From Tillus elongatus (lineage: Eukaryota > Arthropoda > Insecta > Coleoptera > Cleridae): a stretch of 64,000 nucleotides of DNA. Positions 20,504 through 32,109 of this stretch are shown here, piece after piece (within the stretch, counting starts at the first letter, position 1; every line of letters starts with the position of its first letter). The position numbers were made by a program, and so were the translations under genes. Location of the stretch: assembly GCA_964006375.1 (NCBI GenBank), contig OZ023262.1, forward strand, positions 200,780,778-200,844,777. The letters run 5' to 3'. The notes beneath the pieces are model-generated. The model did no database searches and was not told the origin of the DNA. It was given only the letters and a program-made list of their open reading frames with translations.

Positions 20504-23500
20504 GTTCCTTCAGGTCAACCTCCAACACAGTAGGGCAGCCACGGCCGGACTACTAATGGCTCTGAGGAACACGGATGTGGCCCTCATCCAGGAACCGTAC
20601 TCCTACAAAGGAGAGATCAAGGGACTCGGCGGAGCTAATGGAAAGCTCATCTACAGCAGGTCCAGCGAGAATCCGAGGGCCTGCATTTTTGTCAGGGAAG
20701 GGATAGAGTTTCTCCCTCTAATGAATTTCTGTTCCAGGGACCTGGCAACGATCAAAATCCGATGTGGAGGAGCGGATGGGCTGAGGGACATTACTGTCGC
20801 GTCAGCCTATCTGCCAGGGGACAGCACGGACCCTCCTCCACCCAACGAATTGGAGCAGCTGATGGTGGGTAGCAGAGCAGGTGGATGGCAGACCATCATC
20901 GGCATGGATGCGAATGCGCACCATGAGTTGTGGGGTAGCTCGGACACAAACTCTAGGGGTGAGGCACTTTTACAATTCTTTATGAAATTTAATTTAGACA
21001 TATTGAATAGAGGTAATAAACCGACATTCGTCACAACACGGCGTGAGGAAGTTTTAGACCTAACAGTTTCCACCCAGTTTCTGGGTGACTTTGTTAAAAG
21101 CTGGGCTGTGTCTGGGGAAGTGAGTAGCTCAGACCACAGATACATCCGGTTTGAAATCGCCAAAGTCGAAAGAGAAACGGTATGGTACCGGGACCCCCGC
21201 AAGGCGGACTGGGAAGCCTACAGGGCAGACCTAGCTGTGGAACTGCGGGGGGTTGAGAGGGCCATAAGGGATTCAATAGACCTCGAGATTGCAGCAGTCC
21301 AATTGCGAGACGCAATTACCTCGGCCTATAACGCCAACTGCCCCCTGAAAATGAGGGTGTCCACCAGGAACGTCCCATGGTGGAACGAGGACCTCAGGCA
21401 AAGGAGGACGCAGGTTCGTAAGCTGTTTAACGCGGCCAAAAGGTCGGGAGCATGGGATGAATATAGACAGGCCCTATCGACCTATAACAAAAGACTGAGG
21501 GACGCCAAGAAGGAGTCGTGGAGGAGGCACTGCGAAGAAGTGGAAAACACGTCCGAGAGTGCTCGACTACACAAGATCCTGTCTAAGGGCCCTCAGACTA
21601 ACATAGGCTCCCTTAGAACACCCACGGGAGGCTTTACAAGCTCGGGGGAGGAAACTATGGAAATTTTACTCCAGAGTAGACTGGACAGTCGCTAAAGAGG
21701 TGGTTACCTGGAGCAAAATCAGATGGGCCATTAACAGCTTTAAGCCATACAAATCGCCGGGATTTGATGGAATAATGCCCATCATGCTCCAACAGGGGAT
21801 AGATATACTGGCGCCGGTGCTTACCCTCATTATGAGGGCCAGCCTGGCTCTGGGGTACATTCCGAGGGCATGGAGACTGGCCAGGGTTGTATTTATTCCT
21901 AAACCTGGGCGTCCAACAGACCAGGCAAAGTCCCTGAGGCCAATAAGTCTCATGTCCTTCTTGCTGAAAACAGTGGAAAAACTGCTCGACCGGCACATTA
22001 GGGGCGGTGTACTGGAAGCATATCCTCTACACTGCGGACAATATGCATACAGAGCAGGATTCTCAACAGAAACAGCACTGCACCAACTGGTGCTGAAACT
22101 GGAGAATACGCTGGAGAACAAGGAGGTGGCGCTGGGGGCCTTCCTAGACATAGAGGGGGCCTTTAGCAACACCTCGTTCGGATCGGTTCTGGCAGCTGCC
22201 CGGGAGCGTGGAATAGAGGAGACCTGCTGCAGGTGGATCGGTTCCATGCTCAGGGACAGGGCGGTGTTCACCTCACTCGCGGGAGGGACTCTGCTGGCGG
22301 GGGTCGCGGCGGGGTGTCCGCAGGGGAGCGTTCTGTCTCCCTTGCTCTGGTGTCTAGTCGTGGACGGCCTGCTGGGGAGGCTCTCGGGAGGGGGGTATGA
22401 GGTACAGGGCTATGCGGACGACATTGTCATCATAGTCCGAGGAAAGGTCACACAGGCAGTGTGGGAGCGTATGCAGACTGCACTGAAAGTGGTGGAAGGG
22501 TGGACGGTTGATCAAGGGCTCGGGGTGAGCCCCGAGAAAGCAACCGTCGTGCCGTTTACGAGGAGGAGGAAGTGTGAAAGCCACAGAACTCTCACTCTAT
22601 ACGGTAGGAGCGTTCCAATGGCCAGGGAGGTAAAATATCTTGGGGTCGTATTGGACTCTAAGCTAACCTGAAATGGTCACATTGGAAAAATACTGCGTAA
22701 GGCAGTCATGACCTTAGCCGTCACTAGGCGGCTATATGGAAAAACGTGGGGACTAAGACCTAGTATGGCCCACTGGCTGTACACAAGGGTGGTCAGACCA
22801 TCGTTAACATATGCGGCACTGGTCTGGTGGCCTAAGGTGACACAATCCAGTGCCAAACAAAAACTAGGCAAGATCCAAAGGATGGCTTGCCTAGGCATCA
22901 CAGGGGCCATGTCTTCAACCCCAACAGCCGCCATGGAGGTGTTGCTGGATCTACCCCCCCTACACTTCGTTATTATGGGAGAGGCCAGGCTAGGACTATA
23001 CAGACTAGCCTGCAATGGTAGACTGAAGATCAACCCAGGCTTCAGGGGCCACTGCAAAATTCAGGAGATCGTGAAGGAACCCATGCTTGAAATGAGGTCA
23101 GACTTCGCGAGCCCGCGAATGTGCAGGGAAAACAACTTCACAGTGGAAATCCCTGATCGCGGGGCATGGCGGGAGGAGACACCGGGCATACCACGGGACG
23201 CGCTCGTCTGGTTCACGGACGGATCTGGCGGGGAGCGTGGGACGGGGGCAGGTGTTTACTCGGAAGGACCGAGGGTAAGTCACAGTATTTCCCTCGGAGC
23301 CCATGCAACGGTGTTTCAGGCCGAGATGTACGCCATCCTGCACTGTGTGCGGGAGAACAAGAGGAGGGGCTACACCAACAAGCGGATCCTCATAGCCACA
23401 GACAGCCAGGCAGCCCTTAAGGCACTAAGTAGCCCACGGGTAAATTCCTGGCTGGTGAGTGAGTGCCGAGACGAGACGAGCGACCTGGCTGGGCAGAATG

Positions 23501-24048
23501 AGGTGACCCTCATCTGGGTGCCGGGTCACTCGGGGGTCAAAGGCAATGAAGAAGCTGACAGTCTCGCAAAGAGGGGGTCAGCAGAACCATTTATGGGACC
23601 AGAACCGGCTCTGGGCGTGTCAAAGAGCACTGCCAGGGGAGCCATTAAGTCCTGGGTCAGAAACCAACACAAGGTGTACTGGGCGGACTGTCCAGGGCTC
23701 AGACATGGGAAGTCAATAATTGACGGACCCAGTTCAAAGAGAGCTGTGGAGCTGCTAAACCTTAGCAGAGGACAGCTCAGAAACACAACAGGTCTCTTGA
23801 CGGGACACATGGCCGTCAAGAAACACCTACATAAAATGGGGCGGTTCGAAGGGGACCTCGCATGCAGACTCTGCGGCGAGGGGGAGGAATCAGCCCAGCA
23901 CATCTTGTGCGAGTGTATAGCTCTGGACCGGAAAAGACAACTGATCTACGGTCACTCTAGACCGGAGACAGAGCAATATAAAACTTCACCCTACCAATCG
24001 CTGTGCAGACTAGTTCAAGGCACAGTGATTTTGGAATGGGTGGAGTAA
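20493..24048 (+). pseudogene. R1-type element ORF2: endonuclease, reverse transcriptase, RNase H (two lesions)
   Basis: EEP endonuclease (NLQHSRAA, IQEPYSYKG, GMDANAHHELWG, LDLTVST, SSDHRYI) occupies 20493 to about 21200. The reverse transcriptase runs from about 21700 to 22700 (FIPKPGRPTDQ, LRPISLMSFLLKTVEK, FLDIEGAF, GCPQGSVLSPLLW, YADDIVII). RNase H (WFTDGSG, FQAEMYAI, ATDSQAAL, WVPGHSGVKGNEEAD) and a C-terminal CRLCGEGEESAQHILCEC knuckle end at 24048. Lesion one: a deletion near 21672 removes a linker segment and shifts the frame, creating a stop at 21693-21695. Lesion two: a Trp codon became TGA at 22669-22671. All catalytic residues remain, so inactivation is recent. Confidence 0.9.
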
Positions 24049-24136
24049 GACTAGGGGTATGCACAATCAACCAAGGGTTGCGGTGCTATCGGGGCGGCAA
24101 GGCCGCGGACGAGCCCTGAGGGAACAAAAAAAAAAA
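24049..24136 (+). other. 3' untranslated region and A-tail of the R1-type element
   Basis: Short 3' end with GGTGCTATCGGGGCGGCAAG and CGCGGACGAGCCCTGAGGGA before the A-run. The same 3' end, 5'-truncated, is found at 63232-63296. Confidence 0.8.
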
Positions 24137-24279
24137 AAATCATCGCTAACTGGGACCTCTAAAACCCGTCTGCCAGGTCCTTTTAAATTTAAAGAATTAG
24201 TTTTAATAATATACGTTACTAATAATGTACAAATCTTATGAAAATTCACTACTATAATGCACTTGCTGTGTCCAGAACA

Positions 24280-25971
24280 TTTTTAAAACTAGTCCAATTC
24301 CCTATTCAGCAACACCATTTTTTGTAAGAATAAAATAAAGTGAGTAATAACATTTTTATTATCAGTAACACCTAACACAATTGAAGCCTATAAAGAATTA
24401 TATAGTTTAGTCTTATCTAGTCAAATGTTCGAAATACCCGCCTTCTTGTGCCGGACACTGTCCCAAACGATCAAAAAACTCTTTTTGGACTCTATTTATA
24501 ATCTCTGGAGAAATATTGATACATTCAGTTCTAATTTAATAGTATTGTGTGTCTTACAAATAATTATTGTTCTTAATTCGTCGATAGTATCTAGTTTACT
24601 TTTGAATTTCACATTCTTCAAATGGCCCCACAGAAAAAATCTAAATTAGTTCGGTCAGGTCAGGTCAGGTCAGATCAGGCCACTCCATTGCATCACGCCT
24701 GCCAATCCATCTGTTGAGAAATTGTTGTTCCAAATACTGTCGAACATTAGCGTCATAATGCGCGCGGGTACCAACTTGTTGATACTACAAGTTATGATTC
24801 GCCATACCAGCATTGTGTCCATCAGGAAATAACTTTAATAACGTCGGTATGAGATATTGCTCTAAAAGTTGTAGATATCGTGGTCCATTTATAGTTCCAT
24901 CAAAAACGTAGGGACCAGCAATCATACTGCTAACAATTTCCGACCAAACATTCACCTTTTGTGGATATTGTGTGTGATTTTGTCGCATCCATCTTGGATT
25001 TTCCCTTGCATAATATCTGAAGTTTTGACGGTTAACTTCTTCATGTAGTGTAAAAGTATATTCATCCGATAATAGAATATTCGGTACTTGCAAAGACTTA
25101 TCATTACATTTATCTATTAATGTTGCAAAATACTGCATCCTTCGGTCTGGATCGTCATCGGATAACTCCTGCAAAAACTGTATTTTATAAGGGTGAAGCT
25201 TTTCAAGATTTAATACTTTATGTGCCGTCTGAAATGAAATTTCATTGTCTTGACCAATATGCCGAACACTACTGTGGGGATTCTCTTTCACCGCCAAAAA
25301 GAAGTTTAATTTCACTTCTTCACTTATAGACCGGAAACCTGTTTTTGGAAAATCTTGCACGCTAGACATTTCTCGAAATTTCTTATCTATTCGACTCACT
25401 GTTGATTGATTGATAAGACATATCCGGATATTTAGTATTAAGCCCAATACACACCTCTGCCTGAGGTCGAATCCTGTTACCATAACCAATCATCATTAGA
25501 ACTTCAATTCTTTGAGCTATTGATAAATGCAGTTTACCAACAATTTAATCATTAATTTGACAAAGCAAAACTTAAAAATCATACTTATTCACTGCACGAC
25601 AATCGTAACGTAAATTTACTACTATTATCTGTAGATTGTATCGCAAGAAATTATCAAACTTATACTTGATTAGTTTCTATGACAAATGTCACATAGCAGA
25701 TAATTTTTGTCATGAGTCGATTGTGACAGATACGACATAGTATACAACAAAATCTCTGTAGTTCTTTTTGTACAAGAAGCCCAACACTTTGAACATTGTT
25801 TACGGACTTTGAGATATTCAAGTATCATATCATGAGACTGGACTATGTAATTTTTTACAAGCTTCACTTGTGTTAGGTGTTACTGATAATAAAAATGTTA
25901 TTACCCACTTTATTTTATTCCTACAAAAAAACTGATGTTGCTGAATAGAGATCTGGATTAGCTTTAAAAAT
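24280..25971 (-). mobile_element. Mariner-like DNA transposon, ~110-base TIRs
   Basis: Inverted ends: the left (about 24280-24393) begins TTTTAAAACTAGTCCAATTC and contains CTATTCAGCAACA and GTTAGGTGTTACTGATAATA in inverted form. The right (about 25860-25971) is its complement. Ends are good to a few bases because the flanking TA is not clean on the left. It carries a degraded transposase. Confidence 0.8.
24418..25545 (-). pseudogene. Mariner-like transposase, broken
   Basis: N-terminal HTH (AQRIEVLMMIGYGNRIRPQA) in one frame, then a long readable block (25489-24785) with a second HTH and the first catalytic Asp (NILLSDEYTFTLHEEVNRQN). The second-motif region reads QQVGTRAHYD, so the expected Asp-Gly is lost. 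The third region (WPDLT, then PDLTELDFF) is scrambled by a GGTCA pentamer expansion at 24654-24680. Clearly inactive. Confidence 0.83.
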
Positions 25972-27059
25972 ATGTGCACACTACCTACCATCCACTTTCA
26001 CAATTTCGATGGCGTCGCCACCCTTTGAAAGCTGTGACGATAAGGCTGAGATTTTTATATCAAAAAGTTAGTTTTTGACAACAAAATCGACCTGTTTTTG
26101 AACTTTCGTTAATAATGGACCCCTTCAATTTTATGGAATTTTGCGTTACTTTATACACAGTGTATGGTTACCACGTGTATCTAGTTTATAGTCATAATTA
26201 CAGCCTAAACCGGTGTCGCTTTGAGATAGCAACCATTATTTTCTGTCCTCAGGAGCAGAAAATAAATCGGGTGTGAAACAGGGTTTTGGCTCCTATACTT
26301 TTTATTTGGTATAAAATTAACTTTTTGTTAAGAACTAGCTGCCCGATTTCCAATTTTACTGATAATCACCCTTCACACTACGTTCTTATGGACTCGCGCA
26401 ATATTTGTTTCTATCTCCTTATCGATGAGAGTCGATGTAACCAGCTTCCTAAATAATTATTACCTGCCTAAGATTCTTACCTGGGGGCTTTATCTAGGAA
26501 AAGTGACCCCTAGAACCCAGAGGTTCTGACGGCTCACAAAATACTACCGAGAAAAACAAAATTTTTATATGAAAAAGTTAGTTTTTGTCGATAAAAACCC
26601 ACCTGCTTTTGAACTTTCCTCAATAATCTCCAGTTTCAATTTTATTGAATTTATGCGTTCCTTTTTAGACACATATAACTGTTTCAGGAGATCTTTGTTT
26701 GAGTTTACATGTTTCCAATATTGCAAACAAAGTAGTAAAGATGCTTTGGTTTTTGTTTTGTGTCTTTCTAACACAGCAGCTTCTGGCACTCTATAAAGCA
26801 CATATGTGTCTATAGCGGGAATATTGTTTTTATGTATGGACTGATACCCCAAAGACAATCCTCTCCTTGCTAGATTCTATTCAGAAAGCAGCTGTTCGCC
26901 TAATTGGAGATTAATCTCATAAATTGCTTAGTTAGTACCTATGCTTGCGACCTTCAATCGGAAAACCCATTATGTTAAATAGTAGAGCCTCTAAACATTG
27001 GAGTGCCCTACAGACAGGCATCTTTTTGATGACATATAATTTCTTCCTATTCAAGAAAC
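25972..27059. repeat. Intron sequence with a diverged direct repeat
   Basis: About 26040-26160 and 26545-26670 share TTTTTATAT-AAAAAGTTAGTTTTTG, ACCTG-TTTTGAACTTTC and CAATTTTAT-GAATTT in direct orientation, 500 bases apart. Nothing else is recognised; the open frames on either strand at 26565-26858 look fortuitous. Confidence 0.5.
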
Positions 27060-27109
27060 GGGTAAACATCCATCTTAAAGCAAAAGATACAAGTTCATTA
27101 TGTTATTAC

Positions 27110-28711
27110 AGACACATAAGATAAACGTTATAGAAAACTTCCTCTCCGAAAAGGAACCTTCGTTTTTGTCAGTGAGTAAGCACTGGATATATTCGGAGCA
27201 ATTAGAGGCTGTCTATTTTCCTGATTATAAACTGGTGTCAGATTTTTAGAGAACTAATTTGCATGGTGACTGCGCTTTATTTGCTAAGAGAAACATTAAT
27301 GCAGATTGTAATGAACTTAACTTTATCAAAAAATGTCAGTTGACCTGTCTTTCGAATGCTGTGCTGTTCAATTTGACAGGAATACGTGTATTGTGGCAAT
27401 TTATCGTTCACCTGTTGGAGATTTTGATGTTTCTTTTGAGGTTTTCTGAATTGTTGAATAAAATTTGTTTGAAGTATTCTTCAATAGTTATTGCAGCGGA
27501 CTTAAATGTTGATGCATTGAAAACCTCTCCGCGTCTCAGTTTATTGAATTATCTTTTGAGTCGTACAACCTGGATTCAGTCGTTGACTCTCCGACAGTGA
27601 TCAAAAAGGTAGGTAGTGCATCTATTGGTTATATTTTGACAAGTGTTCAGAATTGTGTAGATTGCAGAAATGTTTTCTCGGATCAAAATGCTGTTAGTTT
27701 TGACTGGCTGCCTCTTGTTAATATAACTAATGCAAACAGTCATGTATTTCAGTTTAAAAGATCATTCTCACAGCTTGCAATTAAACAATTTAAAAAGCTA
27801 CTTGTTAATATAAATATTTTTGGTGACGATTGTTTCTGCGAAAACACATCGGTGGATGACGTATTTGAAGTATTCTGGGAACATTTTAAATTTGCTTTTG
27901 ATGCAGCCTTTCCCGTTAGAAAGGTGAAAATTGAGGTAACACGGGCTTGAGTTATCGTCCAAGCGTGAATGTCAGAGTTCAAACTGCGAACCTTTGAGAT
28001 CTCAACATATTACGTAAAAAATATAGCAGCGATGAGCTCAGGGATTACTATAGGATTAGTAGCATAATACGAAACAAATTAATAGATGGTGAAAAAGAAA
28101 CTATTTTTCACAATTGGTGTCTAATTTAGATAATAAACCCAGTGTGGTTTGGAATTTAGTAAATCTAGTAAGAAATAAAAAACCTAAGGTATCTGAAGTT
28201 TCCCTCACCCATGATGGTGTTGAAATAATTGACCACAAAGCTGTGGCTAATAGGTTTGCGGCTTATTTTTCTATTGCGATTGCTTCTAGGTTAAACAGCC
28301 ATTTTCAAAATGGCCTTTCTATTCGTTGTACTCTGTCGGTTAATTGTCCCCAGTCATCAATGTTTGCACGTCCAGTTACTGAGGATGAAGTTATAAATAT
28401 TATTATGGGCTTAAAAAATAAAGAATCGGCTGGGCTGGATGGCATGGCATCGTTTATTTTCAAAGTGTGTGATGAATTATTGGTGCGTTTAACTAAATTG
28501 ATTAACCTGTCGTTGTTTCAGGGTAAATTTCCGACACGATTGTAAGTTGCTGCTATCACAGCTGTGCATAAAGGAGGAGATAAAAATAATATCGATAATT
28601 ATAGGCCTATTGCGTTGCTAAGTTTTTTGTCCAAAATATTCGAAAACATAGTTTCGCAAAGAATGCAAGAATGCTTTAAGGAAAACAACTTATTCTCGAA
28701 CCGACAGTATG
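27110..28711 (+). pseudogene. CR1/Jockey-type ORF2, endonuclease and start of reverse transcriptase
   Basis: The endonuclease begins near EKEPSFLSVSKHWIYSEQLE. The metal-binding Glu of the usual SEHW is Lys here. IVIAADLNVD is the GDxN-like motif; stops interrupt at about 27250 and 27600. 28114-28545 reads through the linker (RNKKPKVSEVSLTHDG) to NKESAGLDGMASFIFK. 28564-28711 gives the reverse transcriptase start (HKGGDKNNIDNYRPIALLSF, LSKIFENIVSQRM, NLFSNRQY), where the frame is cut by the insertion. Several stops and frame changes; not functional. Confidence 0.8.
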
Positions 28712-30290
28712 TCGCCTTCTCGATCGACCAGGCGCCTTACAGAGCACTCGAAGAAACCTCCTTCAAGGCATTCTGGTGCCTGGGAAGGGTTAGCTTCCGC
28801 CCACTGGTGAAGCAACTACAGGTTAATGGGACTTAGGTTCCTTCAGGTCAACCTCCAACACAGTAGGGCAGCCACGGCGGACTACTGATAGCTCTGAGGA
28901 ACACGGATGTGGCCCTCATCCAGGAACCGTACTCCTATAAAGGAGAGATCAAGGGACTCGGCGGAGCTGCTGGAAAGCTCATCTACAACAGATCCAGCGA
29001 AAACCCGAGGGCCTGCATTTTTGTCAGGGAAGGGATAGAGTTTTTGCCTTTGGCAAATTTCTGTTCCAGGGACCTGGCAGCGATCAAAATCCGATGTGGA
29101 GGGGCCGATGGGCTGAGGGATATTACTGTCGCGTCAGCCTATCTTCCAGGGGACAGCACGGACCCTCCTCCACCCAACGAATTGGAGCAGCTGATGGTGG
29201 GTATCAGAGCAGGTGGATGACAGACCATCATCGGCATGGATGCGAATGCGCACTATGAGTTGTGGGGTAGCTCGGACACAAACTCTAGGGGTGAGGTACT
29301 TTTACAATTATTTATGAAATTTAATTTAGACATATTGAATAGAGGTAATAAACCGACCTTAGTCACAACACGGCCTGAGGAAGTTTTAGATCTAACAGTT
29401 TCCAGCCAGTTTCTGGGTGACTTTGTTAAGAGCTGGGCTGTGTCTGGGAAAGTGAGTAGCTCAGACCACAGAATCATCCGGTTTGAAATCGCCAAAGTCG
29501 AAAGACAAACGGTATGGTACCGGGACCCCCGCAAGGCAGACTGGGAAGCCTACAGGTCAGACCTAGCAGTGGAATTGCGGGGGATTAAGAGTACCATAGA
29601 CAATTAAATATACCTCGAGATTGCAGCAGTCCAATTGCGAGACACAATCACCTCGGCCTATAACGCCAACTGCCCCCTGAAAATGAGGGTGTACACCAGG
29701 AACGTTCCGTGGTGGAACGAGGACCTGAGGCAAAGAAGGACGAAGGTTCGTAAGCTGTTTAACGTGGCCAAAACGTCGGGGGCATGGGATGAATATAGAC
29801 AGGCCCTAACGACCTATAACAAAAGACTGATGGGCGCCAAGAAGGAGTCGTGGATGAGGCACTGCGAGGAAGAGGAAAACACGTCCGAGGGTGCTCGACT
29901 ACACAAGATCCTGTCCAAGGGCACTCAGACCAACATAGGCTCCCTTAGAACATCCGCGGGAGGCTTTACAGGCTCGGGGGAGGAAACTATGGAAATTTTA
30001 CTCCAGACGCACTTCCCCGGCTGTAACATAATAAACCAATCACATTCCGAGGGCATGGAGACTGGCCAGGGTTGTATTCATTCCTAAACCTGGGCGTCCA
30101 ACAGACCAAGCAAAGTCCCTGAGGCCAATAAGCCTCATGTCCTTCTTGCTAAAAACAGTGGAAAAACTGCTCGACCGGCACATTATGGGCGGTGTACTGG
30201 AAGCATATCCCCTACACTGGGGACAATATGCATACAGAGCAGGATTCTCAAAAGAAACAGCACTGCACCAACTGGTGGTGAAACTGGAGA
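28712..30290 (+). pseudogene. Nested R1-type element fragment, truncated at both ends
   Basis: About 90% alike to 20380-22105 of the full element: C-terminus of ORF1 (to 28836), the ORF1/ORF2 overlap, the endonuclease (GMDANAHYELWGS, SSDHRIIRF) and the beginning of the reverse transcriptase. It has no 5' or 3' element end, no A-tail and no target duplication. It lacks the part equivalent to about 21672-21853 but keeps bases at that point which the full element has lost. Stops occur at 29220 and 29605. It sits exactly between the two halves of the host element's reverse transcriptase. Confidence 0.88.
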
Positions 30291-31395
30291 CTAATCAGCT
30301 GTGACTGATTTTGTGCAGGCAACATTGGGAAAGATGGAGTTGAAAGAATACACCGTGGGGTTATTTTTTAATCTGCCCCGTGCGTTGGACACGATAAATT
30401 ATAGCTTTGTTTGTGACAAACTGCATTATATGGAAATTAGAGTGAATTTGAACAACTGGATTCGGTCATTTCTGTCTAACGAAAACTAGTTGTTAGGATG
30501 GGCAATGCCTTGTTAGACTCAAAAGTCATAAGCACTGGCGTTCGACAAGAAAGCATTTTGTGCCCACTGCTGTTCCTGCTTTAAGTTTATGCCTTGCCAA
30601 AATATGTATCGAATAGACTAGTATTCATGTACGCTGACGACACGTTAATTTTAGCCTCAGCCTTCAATCTTCCACCTCTCTATAACAAAATAATAAGGTT
30701 TTAAATGAATTCCGCAGCTAGTGTACAAAAAACAGTATGATTATAAACTACGACAAAACGCAATTGCTGCATTTTCAAATTAAGTTGAGTACGCGTGTTG
30801 ACATCAGCGTTAACTTCAATCGCAGATCTTTAACTTCTGTTGTCTCCACATCATTCCTGTAAACAATAATTGACAGTTTTCTCCTGGTCCAGTAATGTTG
30901 ATGCAGTCTGCTCAAGGTTGAACAGATGTTTTTACATTCTAAAGACTATAAAGTCCTACTTTAATTTAGATGACCTGTTGACTGCGTACTATGCTCTTGA
31001 CCACTCAGCTATAAATTAGAACATTGTGTCGTGGGGTCAGGCGACGGATGCATATAACAATATTGGTGATAGTGTTAAGACTTGTTCTGTGCGTTCCTCT
31101 AAAGAAGCTATTTTTGATAGTAACAGGAAAATTACCAAACTGGCAATTGCTTACTGGACACGTTATGGCTTGTGGCAAGTACAAGTTCGATGGGTACAGG
31201 TGGTAGAATAGGGGATGGTTTTCCATTCATCTGAATTTTTCCCAACCTACACAGTTGTAATTATGAACTATGTACTTAATATGAAGTTATTGCATTGGTT
31301 GTATCGTTCTATAGCTTACTGTACAACTAAGGTTTTTATTATTATTATTATTATTATTACTATTATTATTATTATTATTAGTATTATTATAATTA
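30291..31395 (+). pseudogene. CR1/Jockey-type ORF2, reverse transcriptase C-terminal part and 3' end
   Basis: Resumes with SAVTDFVQATLGKMELKEYT and LPRALDTINYSFVCDKLHY (motif A region, first acidic residue degenerate). A motif-B remnant (STGVRQESILCPLLFLL) and FMYADDTLILA at about 30626 follow. Stops interrupt at 30487 and 30582. 30700-31336 is untranslated or unrecognisable; 31337-31394 is the TTA/ATT tail. Confidence 0.78.
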
Positions 31396-31581
31396 TATGT
31401 GTTGAATAATAGGAGCTATAAATAAAAACCGGAACTATCTAAAAATACCCTAGCAACTGTTGTAAAATTCAAATTAAATACTAAATTATATAATAGGTTT
31501 TATTTTTTAAGTTAAGTAGCCTGATAATAAATTATTTACATATTTAATTTTAGATATAATTAACGTATTTTATTATCTTAC

Positions 31582-31706
31582 CATAGGTTGTATGCAATAA
31601 GCCGTATAGAATGTTATGGCAAGACCTGAAACAACGGAAATGGTTAAAACAATAACAAAAAGACCATTATTTCGATAGCAGATAATTCTGTTTGTGTGAT
31701 TTTTAC
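31582..31706 (-). CDS. Host gene exon (second seen): transmembrane segment
   Basis: 125-base exon with donor GTAAGA at 31581 and acceptor GTGCTAG ending at 31707. Entered in phase 1 from the exon at 59402, the split Gly codon is completed. The frame is open for 41 codons to a phase-0 donor, matching the next exon at 14234. Residues about 11-51: a basic stretch (KNHTNRIICYRNN) followed by a hydrophobic helix at about 24-46 (GLFVIVLTISVVSGLAITFY). This is the pattern of a type II signal anchor with the chitin-binding domain outside. The acceptor has a weak pyrimidine tract. An alternative acceptor ten bases upstream (GTTTAG ending at 31717) would also be open here but breaks the frame from the upstream exon. 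Confidence 0.75.
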
Positions 31707-31716
31707 CTAGCACGGC

Positions 31717-32109
31717 CTAAACTATAATTATAAACGTAATATCTCTCGTTGTAATTTATCAATGGAATATGAGAAATTTTCTCTCATTGTTTTATGAAAA
31801 CTCTTTAGATTTTTTTAAATTGTGTAACAAACACATTAGTAAATCTAAAGTGTACATGAAAAGATTTTATCGTTATAGTTGATACAAAAACGAACAGACA
31901 AACAGATATAAATACTTTTCCTTTCCTAACATCATAACGCTACGGGCAAGCAAAAAGGAAACAACAAATTGTGGAATTCAAAGTGGCGCGGCTGTTTACC
32001 CAATTTAAAAAATAAATGGGCATGAATGTCTGAATGTCAAAACATCTCGTGACGTAAAGGCCCAAAATTGTAGGAGTCTGCTGCTTCAAACTGCAGTGTC
32101 ATCCTATAC
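31717..32109. other. Intron sequence, no gene seen
   Basis: AT-rich upstream of the exon. It may include the worn left end of the mariner remnant that follows. Confidence 0.4.

Larger units (their letters stand above)
18989..24136 (+). mobile_element. Non-LTR retrotransposon, R1-clade-like, near full length
   Basis: 5.1-kb GC-rich island in AT-rich surroundings. It starts GGGGTTAAGGAGTCGCGGGC, carries ORF1 and ORF2, and ends with AGCCCTGAGGGAAC plus an A-run. The same 13 bases, AAATCATCGCTAA, sit at 18976-18988 and 24137-24149 (up to three As shared with the tail), a target-site duplication that fixes both ends. The endonuclease style (NLQHSRAA), the RNase H domain and the C-terminal CCHC motif point to the R1/Loa-type group. 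A truncated relative is inside 27060-31395, and a 3'-end fragment is at 63232-63296. Confidence 0.93.
27060..31395 (+). mobile_element. CR1/Jockey-type non-LTR retrotransposon, decayed, with nested insertion
   Basis: Pieces of one ORF2 lie in order: endonuclease (from about 27110), then the linker and reverse transcriptase start (28114-28711). An inserted R1-type fragment follows (28712-30290), then the rest of the reverse transcriptase (30291-30690) and a 3' region ending in a TTA/ATT microsatellite tail (31337-31394). The 5' end is not defined. An (ATT)n tail instead of poly-A is seen in several CR1-group families. Confidence 0.82.

Noticed and set aside
26565..26858. 97-residue minus-strand frame and the overlapping plus-strand frame
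   Set aside because: No domain, no splice context, and the region partly overlaps a direct repeat with 26040.
31707..31716. Alternative acceptor ten bases upstream for the transmembrane exon
   Set aside because: It is open in the local frame, but joining it to the start-codon exon gives a stop after four codons; the acceptor at 31707 restores the frame.
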